Source: Xanthobacter autotrophicus Py2
Lineage (GTDB): Bacteria > Pseudomonadota > Alphaproteobacteria > Rhizobiales > Xanthobacteraceae
Assembly (NCBI GenBank): GCA_000017645.1
Contig: CP000781.1
Location: 5,195,501 to 5,259,500 of the forward strand
Direction of reading: 5' to 3'
DNA: 64,000 bases
Below are positions 54,104-63,896 of the stretch, in pieces. Numbering within the stretch: position 1 is the stretch's first letter; each line of letters opens with the position of its first letter. A model generated the notes under the pieces. It was not told where the DNA came from. It ran no database searches and was given only the letters and a program-made list of their open reading frames with translations. The position numbers and the translations under genes were made by a program.

Positions 54104-56260
54104 ATGAGCCGGATCCCCAACTTCGCCGACATCGACTGGCGCGCGCCGGAGCTGGTCGCCCCCTCCGCGGCCGCCGCCCCCTGGACCACGCCCGAGGGCA
54201 TCCCGGTGAAGCCGCTCTATGGGCCGGCGGACATCGAGGGCCTCGGCTACATCGATACCTATCCCGGTATCGCGCCATTCCTGCGCGGGCCTTATGCCCC
54301 CATGTATGCGACCCAGCCCTGGACCATCCGGCAATATGCCGGCTTCTCCACGGCGGAGGATTCCAACGCCTTCTACCGCCGCAACCTCGCGGCCGGGCAG
54401 AAGGGCCTGTCGGTCGCTTTCGACCTCGCCACCCATCGCGGCTATGACAGCGACCATCCGCGCGTCGCCGGCGACGTGGGCATGGCCGGCGTCGCCATCG
54501 ACAGCATCTACGACATGCGCACCCTGTTCTCCGGCATCCCGCTGGACCAGATGAGCGTGTCGATGACCATGAATGGGGCCGTTCTTCCCATTCTGGCGCT
54601 CTATGTGGTGGCGGCGGAAGAGCAGGGCGTGGCTCCGGCCAAGCTTTCCGGCACCATCCAGAACGACATTCTCAAAGAATTCATGGTGCGGAACACCTAT
54701 ATCTATCCGCCCACCCCCTCCATGCGCATCATCTCGGACATCTTCGCCTTCACGTCGAAGGAGATGCCGCGCTTCAACTCCATCTCCATCTCCGGCTACC
54801 ACATGCAGGAAGCCGGCGCGACGCAGGACCTGGAGCTGGCCTACACGCTGGCGGATGGCGTCGAATATGGCCGCGCCGGCGCCGCCGCCGGCCTGCCCAT
54901 CGACGTGTTCGCGCCGCGCCTGTCGTTCTTCTGGGCCATCGGCATGAACTTCTACATGGAGGTGGCGAAGCTGCGCGCCGCCCGCCTCCTGTGGACGCGT
55001 CTGATGACCGACCTTGGCGCCAAGAACCCCAAGTCCCTGCCCCTGCGCACCCATTCGCAGACCTCCGGCTGGTCGCTGACGGCGCAGGACGTGTTCAACA
55101 ACGTCATGCGCACCGCCATCGAGGCCATGGCCGCGACTCAGGGCCAGACCCAGTCGCTGCACACCAATGCGCTGGACGAGGCGCTGGCCCTGCCGACGGA
55201 TTTCTCCGCCCGCATCGCCCGCAACACCCAGATCCTGCTCCAGCAGGAGAGCGGCACCACCCGCCAGATCGACCTGTGGGGCGGCTCCTATTTCGTGGAG
55301 AAGCTCACCGCTGATCTCGCCGCCAAGGCCTGGGCGCACATCCAGGAGGTGGAGGCGCTGGGCGGCATGGCCAAGGCCATCGAGGCCGGCATCCCGAAGC
55401 TCCGCATCGAGGAGGCCGCCGCCACCACCCAAGCCCGCATCGATGGCGGGGCGCAGACCGTGGTGGGCGTCAACAAGTTCAAGCCCGAGCGCGACCGCAT
55501 GATCGACGTGCTGAAGGTGGAGAACGCCACCGTGCGCGCCGCCCAGATCGACAAGCTCAAGCGCCTGCGCGCCGAGCGCGACCAGGCCGAGGTGGACGGC
55601 AAGCTCGAAGCCCTCACCAACGGCGCGGCGGGCAACGGCAACCTGCTGGCGCTGGCCATTGACGCGGCCCGGGCCAAGGCCACGGTGGGCGAGATTTCCG
55701 ATGCGCTGGAGAAGGTGTTCGGCCGCCATCGCGCCGAGATCCGCGCCATCTCCGGCGTCTACAAGCGCGAGGCGACCGCCATGACGGACAAGGTGGGCAA
55801 GCTGCAGAAGCTGGTGGAAGCATTCGAGCAGGCGGAGGGCCGCCGGCCGCGCATCCTCGTCGCCAAGGTGGGCCAGGACGGCCACGACCGCGGCCAGAAG
55901 GTGATCGCCTCCGCCTTCGCAGACCTCGGCTTCGACGTGGACATCGGCCCCCTCTTCGCCACCCCGGAGGAAGCCGCACGGCAGGCGGTGGAGAACGACG
56001 TGCACGTGGTCGGCATCTCTTCGCTGGCCGCCGGCCATCTCACCCTGGTGCCGGCGCTGAAGGCGGCGCTGGAAGCGGAGGGCCGGGGCGACATCATGGT
56101 GGTGGTCGGCGGCGTGGTGCCCCCGCAGGACTATGACGCCCTGAAGGCCGCCGGCGCCGAGGCCATCTTTCCCCCCGGCACGGTCATCGCCGATGCCGCG
56201 AAGGAACTGCTCGCCACCCTCTCCCACCGCCTCGGGCACAATCTCGAAGCGGCGGAGTGA
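54104..56260 (+). CDS. mutB: Methylmalonyl-CoA mutase large subunit
   Basis: A 718-residue catalytic subunit. The substrate barrel begins with the typical [29 protein letters not shown] region (shown in part) and includes [20 protein letters not shown] and [13 protein letters not shown]. The C-terminal cobalamin domain contains [18 protein letters not shown], where His594 is the expected lower axial ligand of cobalt in DXHXXG, and [18 protein letters not shown]. It rearranges (R)-methylmalonyl-CoA to succinyl-CoA. The ATG at 54104 was preferred because family similarity starts there. Its stop overlaps the next gene as GTGA. Confidence 0.97.
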   Translation: MSRIPNFADIDWRAPELVAPSAAAAPWTTPEGIPVKPLYGPADIEGLGYIDTYPGIAPFLRGPYAPMYATQPWTIRQYAGFSTAEDSNAFYRRNLAAGQKGLSVAFDLATHRGYDSDHPRVAGDVGMAGVAIDSIYDMRTLFSGIPLDQMSVSMTMNGAVLPILALYVVAAEEQGVAPAKLSGTIQNDILKEFMVRNTYIYPPTPSMRIISDIFAFTSKEMPRFNSISISGYHMQEAGATQDLELAYTLADGVEYGRAGAAAGLPIDVFAPRLSFFWAIGMNFYMEVAKLRAARLLWTRLMTDLGAKNPKSLPLRTHSQTSGWSLTAQDVFNNVMRTAIEAMAATQGQTQSLHTNALDEALALPTDFSARIARNTQILLQQESGTTRQIDLWGGSYFVEKLTADLAAKAWAHIQEVEALGGMAKAIEAGIPKLRIEEAAATTQARIDGGAQTVVGVNKFKPERDRMIDVLKVENATVRAAQIDKLKRLRAERDQAEVDGKLEALTNGAAGNGNLLALAIDAARAKATVGEISDALEKVFGRHRAEIRAISGVYKREATAMTDKVGKLQKLVEAFEQAEGRRPRILVAKVGQDGHDRGQKVIASAFADLGFDVDIGPLFATPEEAARQAVENDVHVVGISSLAAGHLTLVPALKAALEAEGRGDIMVVVGGVVPPQDYDALKAAGAEAIFPPGTVIADAAKELLATLSHRLGHNLEAAE

Positions 56261-57162
56261 GTTCAGCCTCCGGGCTGGCTCCGCTGGGCTCCACCCTGCG
56301 GGTGCTGGAGCCGGCCCCGCATGTGCTCGCCTTCTATGACGGGCGGGTGCCGGGAGTGCGGCTGCATAGCGCCCACGAGAACTGGCTGGACGACGGCGCC
56401 TACGCCCTCGGCATCGCCTCCTATGCGGTGCTGGATGGCGACGAGGCGCTGGTCTACGACACCCACATCTCGCTGGCGCACGCCCGCATCATTCGGGACA
56501 CGCTGGACCAGCGGGGCGCCCGGCGCATCCGCGTGGTGCTGAGCCACTGGCACGACGACCATGTGGCTGGCAATGCGGTGTTCGCCGATTGCGAGATCAT
56601 CGCCAACCGCGAGACGGCCGCCCTGCTTGCCGTCCACAGGGCGCGGCTGGAGGCGGGCGACCCGCCCATCTGCCCGCTCATTCTGCCGAATGTCCTGTTC
56701 GAGGAGCGGCTTGAGCTGACCGTCGGTTCGGTTCCGGTGGAGCTTTTCCACATGGATATCCACAGCCGGGACGGCACGGTGGCGCTGCTGCCGGACGGCC
56801 TGCTCCTGGCCGGCGACACGCTGGAAGACCCCATCACCTATGTGGACGAACCCGATCGCCTCGCCATCCACCTGACCGAGCTGGAGCGGCTGGCGGCGCT
56901 GGGGCCGCGCCGCATCCTGCCCAACCATGGCGCACCGGAGGTGATCGCCGCCGGCGGCTACGGGCCGGCGCTGATCACGGCGACGCGGCTTTATGTGGAG
57001 CAGTTGCTGCGACTGAAGGCCGAGCCAGAGCTGGCGGGGCAGGACCTGCGGACCTTCGCCGCCGAGGCATTCGCAACCGGGGTCGTGACGTATTTCGAGC
57101 CCTATGAGGCGGTGCACCGGCGGAATGTGGCGGCGGTGGCGGTGGTCGCCTCCAACCCCTGA
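56257..57162 (+). CDS. Metallo-beta-lactamase-fold hydrolase
   Basis: A 301-residue MBL-fold protein. The zinc-binding signature [12 protein letters not shown] (HXHXDH), [28 protein letters not shown] with the bridging Asp, and LPNHGAP supplying the last His are present. The substrate is unknown; quorum-signal lactonase, thioesterase-like and glyoxalase II-like enzymes share this fold. It starts with GTG overlapping the mutB stop, so it is translationally coupled to mutB and may hydrolyse a by-product of acyl-CoA metabolism. Its end is only 7 bases from the convergent dxs gene. Confidence 0.85.
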   Translation: MSSASGLAPLGSTLRVLEPAPHVLAFYDGRVPGVRLHSAHENWLDDGAYALGIASYAVLDGDEALVYDTHISLAHARIIRDTLDQRGARRIRVVLSHWHDDHVAGNAVFADCEIIANRETAALLAVHRARLEAGDPPICPLILPNVLFEERLELTVGSVPVELFHMDIHSRDGTVALLPDGLLLAGDTLEDPITYVDEPDRLAIHLTELERLAALGPRRILPNHGAPEVIAAGGYGPALITATRLYVEQLLRLKAEPELAGQDLRTFAAEAFATGVVTYFEPYEAVHRRNVAAVAVVASNP

Positions 57163-57169
57163 CGCCCCC

Positions 57170-59101
57170 TCACCCCGCCTTGTGCAGGCTCACCCCGGCC
57201 TTGGCCTTGCCCAGCAGGCCTTCCACCTTGGCCACGATGGCGTCGGCGTCGAGGCCGGCGGCAGCCAGTTGGCGGGCCTGGGTCTCCTGGTCGATGTAGA
57301 TGTCGGGGAGCACCATGGCGCGCACCTTCACGGCGCCGCGGTCCAGCAGGCCCTCGTCGGTGACCAGCTGGAGCACATGGCTGCCGAAGCCGCCCACCGA
57401 GCCCTCTTCCACCGTGACCAGCGCGCCATGGCCGGCGGCGAGCTTCAGCACCAGCTCCCGGTCGAGGGGCTTGGCGAAGCGGGCGTCGGCCACGGTGACG
57501 GTGAAGCCCGCCGCCTCCAGCCGCTCGGCGGCATCAAGGCACGCGGCAAGGCGGGTGCCGAGGGAGAGCAGCGCAATGTCGCCCTCCCCGGTTCCGTGCA
57601 CGATGCGTCCCTTGCCGATGGGCAGGACCTCGCCGCGCTCGGGCCGCTCCACCCCCACGCCTTCCCCACGGGGAAAGCGCACCGCCGAGGGGCCGTCGTC
57701 GAAGGCCACCATGGTCGCCATCATGTGCACCAGCTCCGCCTCGTCGGCGGGGGCCATCACGGTCATGCCCGGCAGGCAGGCGAGGAAGGCGATGTCGAAG
57801 GCGCCCGCATGGGTCGCCCCGTCCGCGCCGACGAGGCCGGCGCGGTCGATGATGAAGCGCACCGGCAGGCCCTGCAGCGCCACATCGTGCACCACCTGGT
57901 CGTAGGCCCGCTGGAGGAAGGTGGAATAGAGCGCGCAGAACGGCTTGAAGCCTTCCGCCGCGAGCCCGGCGGCAAACGTCACCGCATGCTGCTCGGCGAT
58001 GCCCACGTCGAAGGTGCGCTCGGGATAGACCTGCCCGAACAGGTCCAGCCCTGTGCCCGAGGGCATGGCGGCGGTGATGGCGACCACCTTGGGATCATGC
58101 CGAGCCTGTGAAATGAGGCTCTCGGCGAACACGCGGGTGTAGGAGGGGGCGTTGGACTTCGCCTTCACCTGAGCGCCGGTCACCACGTCGAACTTGACCA
58201 CGCCGTGATACTTGTCGGCGCTGGCCTCCGCGGGGGCGTAGCCCTTGCCCTTCTGGGTCACCACATGGACCAGGATCGGGCCGGTCTTGGCGTCCCGCAC
58301 GTTCTTCAGCACGGGCAGCAGGTGGTCGAGATTGTGCCCGTCGATGGGCCCCACATAATAGAAGCCCAGTTCCTCGAACAGGGTGCCGCCGGTCCAGAAG
58401 CCACGGGCGAATTCCTCAGCCCGCGCCGCGCCGCGCTCAACGAACTTGGGCAAATGACCGGCGATCTGCTTGCCGATCTCCCGCAGCGAGCGGTAGGTCT
58501 GCCCCGAGATGAGCCGCGCCAGATAGGCCGACATGGCCCCGGTGGGCGGGGCGATGGACATGTCGTTGTCGTTGAGGATGACGATGAGGCGCGAATCCAT
58601 GGCGCCGGCATTGTTCATGGCCTCATAGGCCATGCCCGCCGACATGGCGCCGTCGCCGATCACGCACACCACGTTGCGCTCTTCCCCCGAGAGGTCCCGT
58701 GCCACCGCCATGCCGAGGCCAGCGGAGATCGAGGTAGAGGAGTGCGCCGCCCCGAACGGGTCGTATTCGCTCTCCGCCCGGCGGGTGAAGCCGGACAGGC
58801 CACCGCCCTGGCGCAGGGTGCGGATGCGGTCGCGCCGGCCGGTGAGAATCTTGTGAGGGTAGCACTGGTGGCCGACATCCCAGATCAGGCGATCATGGGG
58901 GGTGTTGAACACGTGGTGCAGGGCCACCGTCAGCTCGACCACGCCCAGGCCCGCGCCCAGATGCCCGCCGGTCACGGAGACGGCATCGATGGTCTCCGCG
59001 CGCAGTTCGGCGGCGAGCTGGGCCAGCTTGTCCTGGGGCAGGCGCCGCACGTCGGCGGCATCGCGAATGGTATCGAGCAGCGGGGTCTTCAGCAAAGTCA
59101 C
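57170..59101 (-). CDS. dxs: 1-deoxy-D-xylulose-5-phosphate synthase
   Basis: A 643-residue thiamine-diphosphate enzyme that opens the MEP isoprenoid pathway from pyruvate and glyceraldehyde 3-phosphate. Motifs include [40 protein letters not shown], the TPP site [35 protein letters not shown] with the catalytic Glu, and [19 protein letters not shown]. The GTG at 59101 is preferred because GGAG stands 7 bases upstream and the protein then begins with [11 protein letters not shown]; an ATG at 59164 would add 21 residues. Downstream of two glycosyltransferase genes on the same strand. Confidence 0.95.
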   Translation of the reverse strand: MTLLKTPLLDTIRDAADVRRLPQDKLAQLAAELRAETIDAVSVTGGHLGAGLGVVELTVALHHVFNTPHDRLIWDVGHQCYPHKILTGRRDRIRTLRQGGGLSGFTRRAESEYDPFGAAHSSTSISAGLGMAVARDLSGEERNVVCVIGDGAMSAGMAYEAMNNAGAMDSRLIVILNDNDMSIAPPTGAMSAYLARLISGQTYRSLREIGKQIAGHLPKFVERGAARAEEFARGFWTGGTLFEELGFYYVGPIDGHNLDHLLPVLKNVRDAKTGPILVHVVTQKGKGYAPAEASADKYHGVVKFDVVTGAQVKAKSNAPSYTRVFAESLISQARHDPKVVAITAAMPSGTGLDLFGQVYPERTFDVGIAEQHAVTFAAGLAAEGFKPFCALYSTFLQRAYDQVVHDVALQGLPVRFIIDRAGLVGADGATHAGAFDIAFLACLPGMTVMAPADEAELVHMMATMVAFDDGPSAVRFPRGEGVGVERPERGEVLPIGKGRIVHGTGEGDIALLSLGTRLAACLDAAERLEAAGFTVTVADARFAKPLDRELVLKLAAGHGALVTVEEGSVGGFGSHVLQLVTDEGLLDRGAVKVRAMVLPDIYIDQETQARQLAAAGLDADAIVAKVEGLLGKAKAGVSLHKAG

Positions 59102-59235
59102 GGACAACTCCGTCCGGAACGAACCGGGAAAATGAGCCTTACACACGCGCGCGGTGGCATGCAACGGACAAGGCCGGTGGGAACGGGGTCAGCAGGCGGC
59201 TCCCTCCCCCGGCGATGCGAACGTTCGCCTGTGCT

Positions 59236-60120
59236 TCATACGTGCGCAGGCGGCGTTCGGCGCAGTTCATCGAAACATCCCGCCATTTTTCCGGTCCGGA
59301 TGGCAAAACGGTGCAGATCGAGACACGCCAGCGCCAGCACGCAGCCTCCGGCAAGCTTGGCGATCTGAGGGAAGGTGGAGCGTGAGCGGCCGTATTTTTC
59401 CAGCACGTAGCGCTCGGACTGCATCTTGGCGCGGTTGACCTTGAAGGTCTGGCTGAACGACGGCGCGCTGGAGCGCCCGCCCGCGTGGGTCACTCGCGCC
59501 GCCGGCACCACGATGATGGGAATGCGCCGGGCGATGGCGCGCAAAGAGAGGTCGTCGTCCTCATGATAGAGGAAGATGGCCTCGTCGAAGCCGCCCAGCG
59601 TGAAGAAGGCGTCCCGCGCCATCATGAAGGCGGCGCCGTGGACGAAGCGGGTGCAATAATCCCCCGCGATCTCGTCCGGCGACAGGCGCAGGCGGCGCGG
59701 CACCTGCTCCAGGATGGAGCCTTCCTTGCGCATCAGCCGGCCGTTCTCGCCCACGATGGCCGGCATCAGGATGGCCGGATCGCCGTAGCGGCCAGCGGCG
59801 GCGAGCAGCGTCGGCAAGGTCTCAGCGTCCAGCACCGCATCGGGATTGAGGAACAGGACATAGGGCGTGGCGGCCCGTCGTGCGCCCGCATTGCAGGCGG
59901 TGCCGAAGCCGGCATTGGCCTGCATCTCCACAAGGTCCACCGGCCGCGACAGGCCGGCGCGCCACGCGGTGCCCTCGGGGCTGGCATTGTCCACGATCAC
60001 CACCGGGCACGGCGCCGGCACGCTCGCCACCGCCCGGCCGATCACCGCCCCGCTGTTGTAGGTGACGAACACCACGGTGACGGCGGACAAGGGGGAACCG
60101 GTGGACGGATCGGCGGACAC
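59236..60120 (-). CDS. Family 2 glycosyltransferase (rhamnosyltransferase-like)
   Basis: A 294-residue GT-A glycosyltransferase. VVFVTYNSGAVIGRAVASV, VVIVDNASPEG and LFLNPDAVLDAETL hold the nucleotide-sugar site, with Asn-Pro-Asp in the place of the DXD metal motif. GAAFMMARDAFFTLGGFDEAIFLYHEDDDLSLRA is the acceptor-side block of this family. It probably adds a sugar to a surface polysaccharide or lipopolysaccharide, judging from the heptosyltransferase-like gene upstream. The C-terminal end is weakly hydrophobic (GGCVLALACLDLH) and may touch the membrane. Confidence 0.9.
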   Translation of the reverse strand: MSADPSTGSPLSAVTVVFVTYNSGAVIGRAVASVPAPCPVVIVDNASPEGTAWRAGLSRPVDLVEMQANAGFGTACNAGARRAATPYVLFLNPDAVLDAETLPTLLAAAGRYGDPAILMPAIVGENGRLMRKEGSILEQVPRRLRLSPDEIAGDYCTRFVHGAAFMMARDAFFTLGGFDEAIFLYHEDDDLSLRAIARRIPIIVVPAARVTHAGGRSSAPSFSQTFKVNRAKMQSERYVLEKYGRSRSTFPQIAKLAGGCVLALACLDLHRFAIRTGKMAGCFDELRRTPPAHV

Positions 60121-60138
60121 GGGACCCTCGCAACCAAA

Positions 60139-60182
60139 GCGTTTTCAAGCGAAGCGGACACCGGTTCGCTTAAAGAAGACGC
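60139..60182. repeat. Palindromic intergenic repeat, GCGTTTTC...GAAGACGC type
   Basis: The element starts with GCGTTTTCAAGCGAAGCGG and ends with TTCGCTTAAAGAAGACGC. Outer arms GCGTTTTC/GAAGACGC (one mismatch) and inner arms AAGCGAA/TTCGCTT give a two-part hairpin around GCGGACACCGG. I recognise this sequence type as a widespread repeat in Hyphomicrobiales genomes. It lies in the 153-base gap between the two glycosyltransferase genes. Confidence 0.75.
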
Positions 60183-60273
60183 ATCGACACAAATCCAGGA
60201 TCGATTGCCGTGAGCGACGGCGAACGGACATCGATCCAGCCGGCAGTTCACGGCCGGCCCGGTCTTCCTGCCT

Positions 60274-61488
60274 TCAGGAGGCCGCGAACACAAGCTCAGG
60301 CTGCGGCGCGGCGGCAAGGCGCTTCAGCTCGGGATGGGCGGCGACGCCGGACATGGCCGCGAGCACCGCCTCGGGATCGATCACGCTCATGCACCGGCGC
60401 TGGTAGGGGCACAGGCTCTCGGTCGGCAACGTGCAGGGCGCGCAGCCGGCGCCGGCGTGCACCACCACGGTGGCCGGGCCGATGGGGGCCCAGACCCGGA
60501 TATCGGCAAAGCCGGAGAAGAGGGCGACGGTGGGCACCCCCAGCGAAGCTGCGAGGTGGGTGGTGCCGGTATCCACCCCGACGAAGGCGGCGGCGGGTCG
60601 CATCAATGCCGGCAGGTCGGCCAGGTCCACCTGCCCCACGAAATCCCGTAGCCGCCCTTTTGGCAGCAGCTTTGCCATCTGCGCCGCCGTTTCGGCCTCC
60701 TCCCCCCGCCCGATGACGGCGATGTCGAGACCGGTGCGCTCCACGATGGCAGAGGCGAGGCCGAGCCAGCCCTCCGCGGTCCAGCCCTTGATGCCGAGCC
60801 GCGTTCCCGGCGCAAGGATGACGCAATTCTGCGTCTCCCCGGCCGCAACGGCGCCGCTCGCGAAGTGCACGGTCTCGCCGCCCATGTCGCGGGCGTGCAC
60901 CAGCGCCTCCACCAGCAGCACCAGTTGGGTGGAGGAATGAGTCATGGCCCGCCACGGCTTGCGCCGCATGCTGCGTTCCAGCTCCGGCAGCGCGATGTCG
61001 AGGGGAAAGGGATTGACCGGGTCGCCGAAGCCGACGCGGACCTTGGCGTCGAGGCCCCAGAGCAGCGCCCGCGCCTCGTCCGACTGCCTCAGGTCGATGA
61101 CGATGTCGTGGACCGGCAGCCCCATCGCCTTGAGTTCGCTCACGTCGTCGGCGTTGGCTGGGCGTGGCTCCTGCATGCGGGCGCCGAAGAAGTCGAAGCT
61201 GTAGACCGCCGCGAACAGACCCGTGGAGCGCGCGAGATCCGCCACGAACGGCGCGCACAGCAAGGATACGGCCGAGGTGGGAAACGCCGCCTGAAGCCGC
61301 TTCACGGCTGGCAAAGCGGTGATGAAATCGCCGATATGGTCGAGCTTCACCACCAGAATGGAGGGGGATGGGCCAAGCCTGCGCAGCGTGGTCGACGGGC
61401 TTGTCCACACCTGAGCCGCCGGCGCGCCCAGCGGCGGAACGCGGGGCTTCTTCGGTTTGCCTCCACGCAGAAGATCACGCAGCTTCAT
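60274..61488 (-). CDS. Family 9 glycosyltransferase (heptosyltransferase-like)
   Basis: A 404-residue GT-B enzyme of family 9. ILVVKLDHIGDFITALPAVKRLQAAFP is the diagnostic N-terminal block, with Asp in the catalytic loop. VILAPGTRLGIKGWTAEGWLGLA and the C-terminal FVGVDTGTTHLAASLGVPTVALFSG (in part) bind the nucleotide sugar. Family members add heptoses in lipopolysaccharide core synthesis. A C-terminal cluster of four cysteines (GCAPCTLPTESLCPYQRRCM) is also typical of this group. The preceding 333 bases contain its promoter. Confidence 0.9.
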   Translation of the reverse strand: MKLRDLLRGGKPKKPRVPPLGAPAAQVWTSPSTTLRRLGPSPSILVVKLDHIGDFITALPAVKRLQAAFPTSAVSLLCAPFVADLARSTGLFAAVYSFDFFGARMQEPRPANADDVSELKAMGLPVHDIVIDLRQSDEARALLWGLDAKVRVGFGDPVNPFPLDIALPELERSMRRKPWRAMTHSSTQLVLLVEALVHARDMGGETVHFASGAVAAGETQNCVILAPGTRLGIKGWTAEGWLGLASAIVERTGLDIAVIGRGEEAETAAQMAKLLPKGRLRDFVGQVDLADLPALMRPAAAFVGVDTGTTHLAASLGVPTVALFSGFADIRVWAPIGPATVVVHAGAGCAPCTLPTESLCPYQRRCMSVIDPEAVLAAMSGVAAHPELKRLAAAPQPELVFAAS

Positions 61489-61821
61489 GACGGCAGGTCC
61501 GGGCGAACATCACAGGATGGCACGAGCGAAGCGCACCGGTCTTAGCCCGAAAACGCCACGGCGGGCAGTATGGCATTCTTGCGTGGTGTGCAAATGCCAT
61601 CCCGCAACCCGTCTGTTCTCGCCCCTGTTCTGTCCTTGCGGGGGACAGGCAGAGCGTGGTCCGGCTGGATCGAACGGTATTAAGGTCCGTGCTGCGGTCT
61701 TCTCTTTGGGTCGTGGCGCGATCTAAGGTTCCGGCTGCTTCAACCCTTGCGCGATCACGGGCGACACCCCGCCAGCGGCGGCACTGGCCATCCTGCAGGG
61801 TTTTCGATAGAAGGCGCCCCC
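61489..61821. other. Divergent intergenic region with hairpin
   Basis: A 333-base gap between the family 9 glycosyltransferase (minus) and the hydrolase gene (plus). It contains ATGGCATT (61570-61577) facing AATGCCAT (61593-61600). Outer GCGGG (61561-61565) and CCCGC (61601-61605) extend the pairing with a 4-base bulge, giving a ~45-base imperfect hairpin. The rest shows no gene that I can support. Confidence 0.55.
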
Positions 61822-63141
61822 ATGCGGGAGGTGCCAGCAACGCGCGTCGGCCGGCGCCACGTGTTCTTCGTGGCCGGGTACGATCCTATGACGGTGGACG
61901 GCCACCATCGCATCTTCCTGCGCGAGCTGAAGCGCTTCGGCACGGTGTGGCGGGCGGCGACACGCTGCCGCGATGCCGCCCCGGTGAAGACGCCCACCGG
62001 CGCGTTCTGGCAGTCCGAGGCGGAAGGCCCGGGCTGGCACACCGCGACCACCTTCGAGATCCTGGCCTGGGACGATCTCGCCCGCGCCGACATGGGACGG
62101 CCGGTGCGCTCCCACCTGTGCGGCTCGCTACGGGCCATCGTCGACATGGTGACCAGCGGCACGCTGCTCGCCTATTTCCGCACCAGTCGGCGCTACGGCT
62201 TCTTCTTCCTGTTCACCTATCTGCTGCTGCTCGCCTTCTGGGCGGCGGCGGTTGCGGTGGGCTTCGTGGTAGCGCACACGCTGGCGCCCTATCTCGGGGC
62301 TGTGGCGGCAGGGCTGTGCGGGGTGATGGCCGCCCTCGCCTGCGGCCTGCTGCTGATGCGCTGGCCGGGGTGGCGCTTCCGCCTGCGGCAATCCCTCGAT
62401 CTTGCGGAATTCTCGGTGGATTTCGCCCGTGGCCGCCATCCCGAAGTGGATGCGCGGGTGGCCGCCTTCGCCGGGCGGCTGCGCGCCGTGGAAGCCGCTG
62501 CCGGGCGCGAGGGCGCGGACGAGACGGGTGTGGACGAGATCGTCATCGCCGGGCACAGCCTCGGCGCCATGCATGCGGTGTCGACGGTGGCCGCCGCGCT
62601 CGATCAGGACCCGGATTTCGGCACACGGGTTCGCGTGCGCATCCTCACCCTCGGCAGCACCACCGCGAAGTTCGCGCTGCACCCGGCCGGCGCTCGGCTG
62701 CGGGCTGCGGCACAGCGGGTGGCGGACGCGCCGCAGATCGGCTGGGTTGAGGTGCAGTCGCGGGACGACATCGTCTCCTTCTACAAGGTCAATCCGGTGA
62801 CCCTGGAGCGCGCCACCTTTGCCGAGCCGCAGCTGGCGGTGGGGGATTTCACGCAGCGCCCGCTGCTGCGGCATGTCCCGGTGCGCGACATGGTTTCGGC
62901 GGCCACCTACCGGCGCTTTTTCTTCGATGTCATGCGGCGCCACTGCCAGTGCTTCCTGGCGAGCGACATCCGCGCCCCACATGATTTCTACGCCTATGTG
63001 GGCGGCCCGTTCGCCTTCGACGTGCTGGCCGCCCACCTGCATGCCCTTTGTGCCTATATGGCGCCCGACGGCACCCCCCTGCCCGCCGCCATCGACGCGG
63101 ACGGACGCCTGATGGCCCTCCCCGAGCATGGCCGGTCCTGA
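61822..63141 (+). CDS. Membrane-associated alpha/beta hydrolase, lipase-like
   Basis: A 439-residue protein. The N-terminus (RRHVFFVAGYDPMTVDGHHRIFLREL) resembles the first strand and loop of alpha/beta hydrolases. Two hydrophobic helices lie near residues 128-151 (FFFLFTYLLLLAFWAAAVAVGFV) and 156-176 (YLGAVAAGLCGVMAALACGLLL). The nucleophile elbow is VIAGHSLGAMHAVSTV, with the catalytic Ser in GHSLG. LTLGSTTAKFALHP follows. The start at 61822 has GAAGG upstream. Substrate unknown; esterase or lipase activity on the inner membrane is inferred. Confidence 0.78.
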   Translation: MREVPATRVGRRHVFFVAGYDPMTVDGHHRIFLRELKRFGTVWRAATRCRDAAPVKTPTGAFWQSEAEGPGWHTATTFEILAWDDLARADMGRPVRSHLCGSLRAIVDMVTSGTLLAYFRTSRRYGFFFLFTYLLLLAFWAAAVAVGFVVAHTLAPYLGAVAAGLCGVMAALACGLLLMRWPGWRFRLRQSLDLAEFSVDFARGRHPEVDARVAAFAGRLRAVEAAAGREGADETGVDEIVIAGHSLGAMHAVSTVAAALDQDPDFGTRVRVRILTLGSTTAKFALHPAGARLRAAAQRVADAPQIGWVEVQSRDDIVSFYKVNPVTLERATFAEPQLAVGDFTQRPLLRHVPVRDMVSAATYRRFFFDVMRRHCQCFLASDIRAPHDFYAYVGGPFAFDVLAAHLHALCAYMAPDGTPLPAAIDADGRLMALPEHGRS

Positions 63142-63172
63142 CCATGCCCTTTCCTGAACGAGCGAGCCCGCA

Positions 63173-63763
63173 ATGAGCCTCGTCCTCTTCGCCAAGATCG
63201 CCTGGGCGGTCGGCGTCGTCTCCTGGTATGTGCTGCGCATCCCCTTCCAGCGCAAAGCGCGGCGCCAGCAGGTGGCCGACGCGCGCCACCGCACCGCCCG
63301 CGACATGACGCTGCTCACCATCTCAACCCTGGGCCTCGGCGTGCTGCCGGCCATCTATGCCCTCACCTCGTTCCCGCGCTTTGCCTCCTACGCGCCGGCG
63401 CCGGCGCAGGTGGTGGCGGGGGTGCTGGTGTTCGCGGCGGCGCTGTGGCTGTTCTGGCGCACCCACCGCCAGCTCGGACGCAACTGGTCGGTGACGCTGG
63501 AGATCAAGGATAAGCACAAGCTCATCACCTCCGGCGTCTATGAGCGGGTGCGCCACCCCATGTATTCCGCCTTCTTCCTGTGGGCGCTGGCGCAAGCTCT
63601 GCTTTTGCCCAATTTCATCGCCGGCCCGGCAGGACTGGCGGGCTTCGGCACCCTGTTCTTCTTTCGGGTGGGACGGGAAGAGAAGATGATGCGCGAGGCC
63701 TTCGGCGCCGAATACGAGGCCTATGAGAAGCGCACCAAGCGCGTCATTCCCGGCCTGTACTGA
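63173..63763 (+). CDS. Isoprenylcysteine carboxyl methyltransferase-family membrane protein
   Basis: A 196-residue integral membrane protein with about five hydrophobic segments. The C-terminal half matches the ICMT/PEMT family: LGRNWSVTLEIKDKHKLITSGVYERVRHPMYSAFFL, where GVYERVRHPMYS is the SAM-binding core, and EEKMMREAFGAEYEAYEKRTKRVIP. Bacterial members methylate unknown lipids, isoprenoids or proteins; true prenylcysteine substrates are not expected. It begins 31 bases after the hydrolase stop and is probably co-transcribed with it. Confidence 0.88.
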   Translation: MSLVLFAKIAWAVGVVSWYVLRIPFQRKARRQQVADARHRTARDMTLLTISTLGLGVLPAIYALTSFPRFASYAPAPAQVVAGVLVFAAALWLFWRTHRQLGRNWSVTLEIKDKHKLITSGVYERVRHPMYSAFFLWALAQALLLPNFIAGPAGLAGFGTLFFFRVGREEKMMREAFGAEYEAYEKRTKRVIPGLY

Positions 63764-63896
63764 AGGAACAGAGCGCGAAAATCGCGCTGGCAGCGATTCG
63801 GTCCCGCCCTGTTCGCCCTGCGTGCCGATGCGGACGGGAAGACGTGTCATTTCGGGACAGGGGAACGTGCTCTGCCCAGCCCCGCCGGGCATGACC

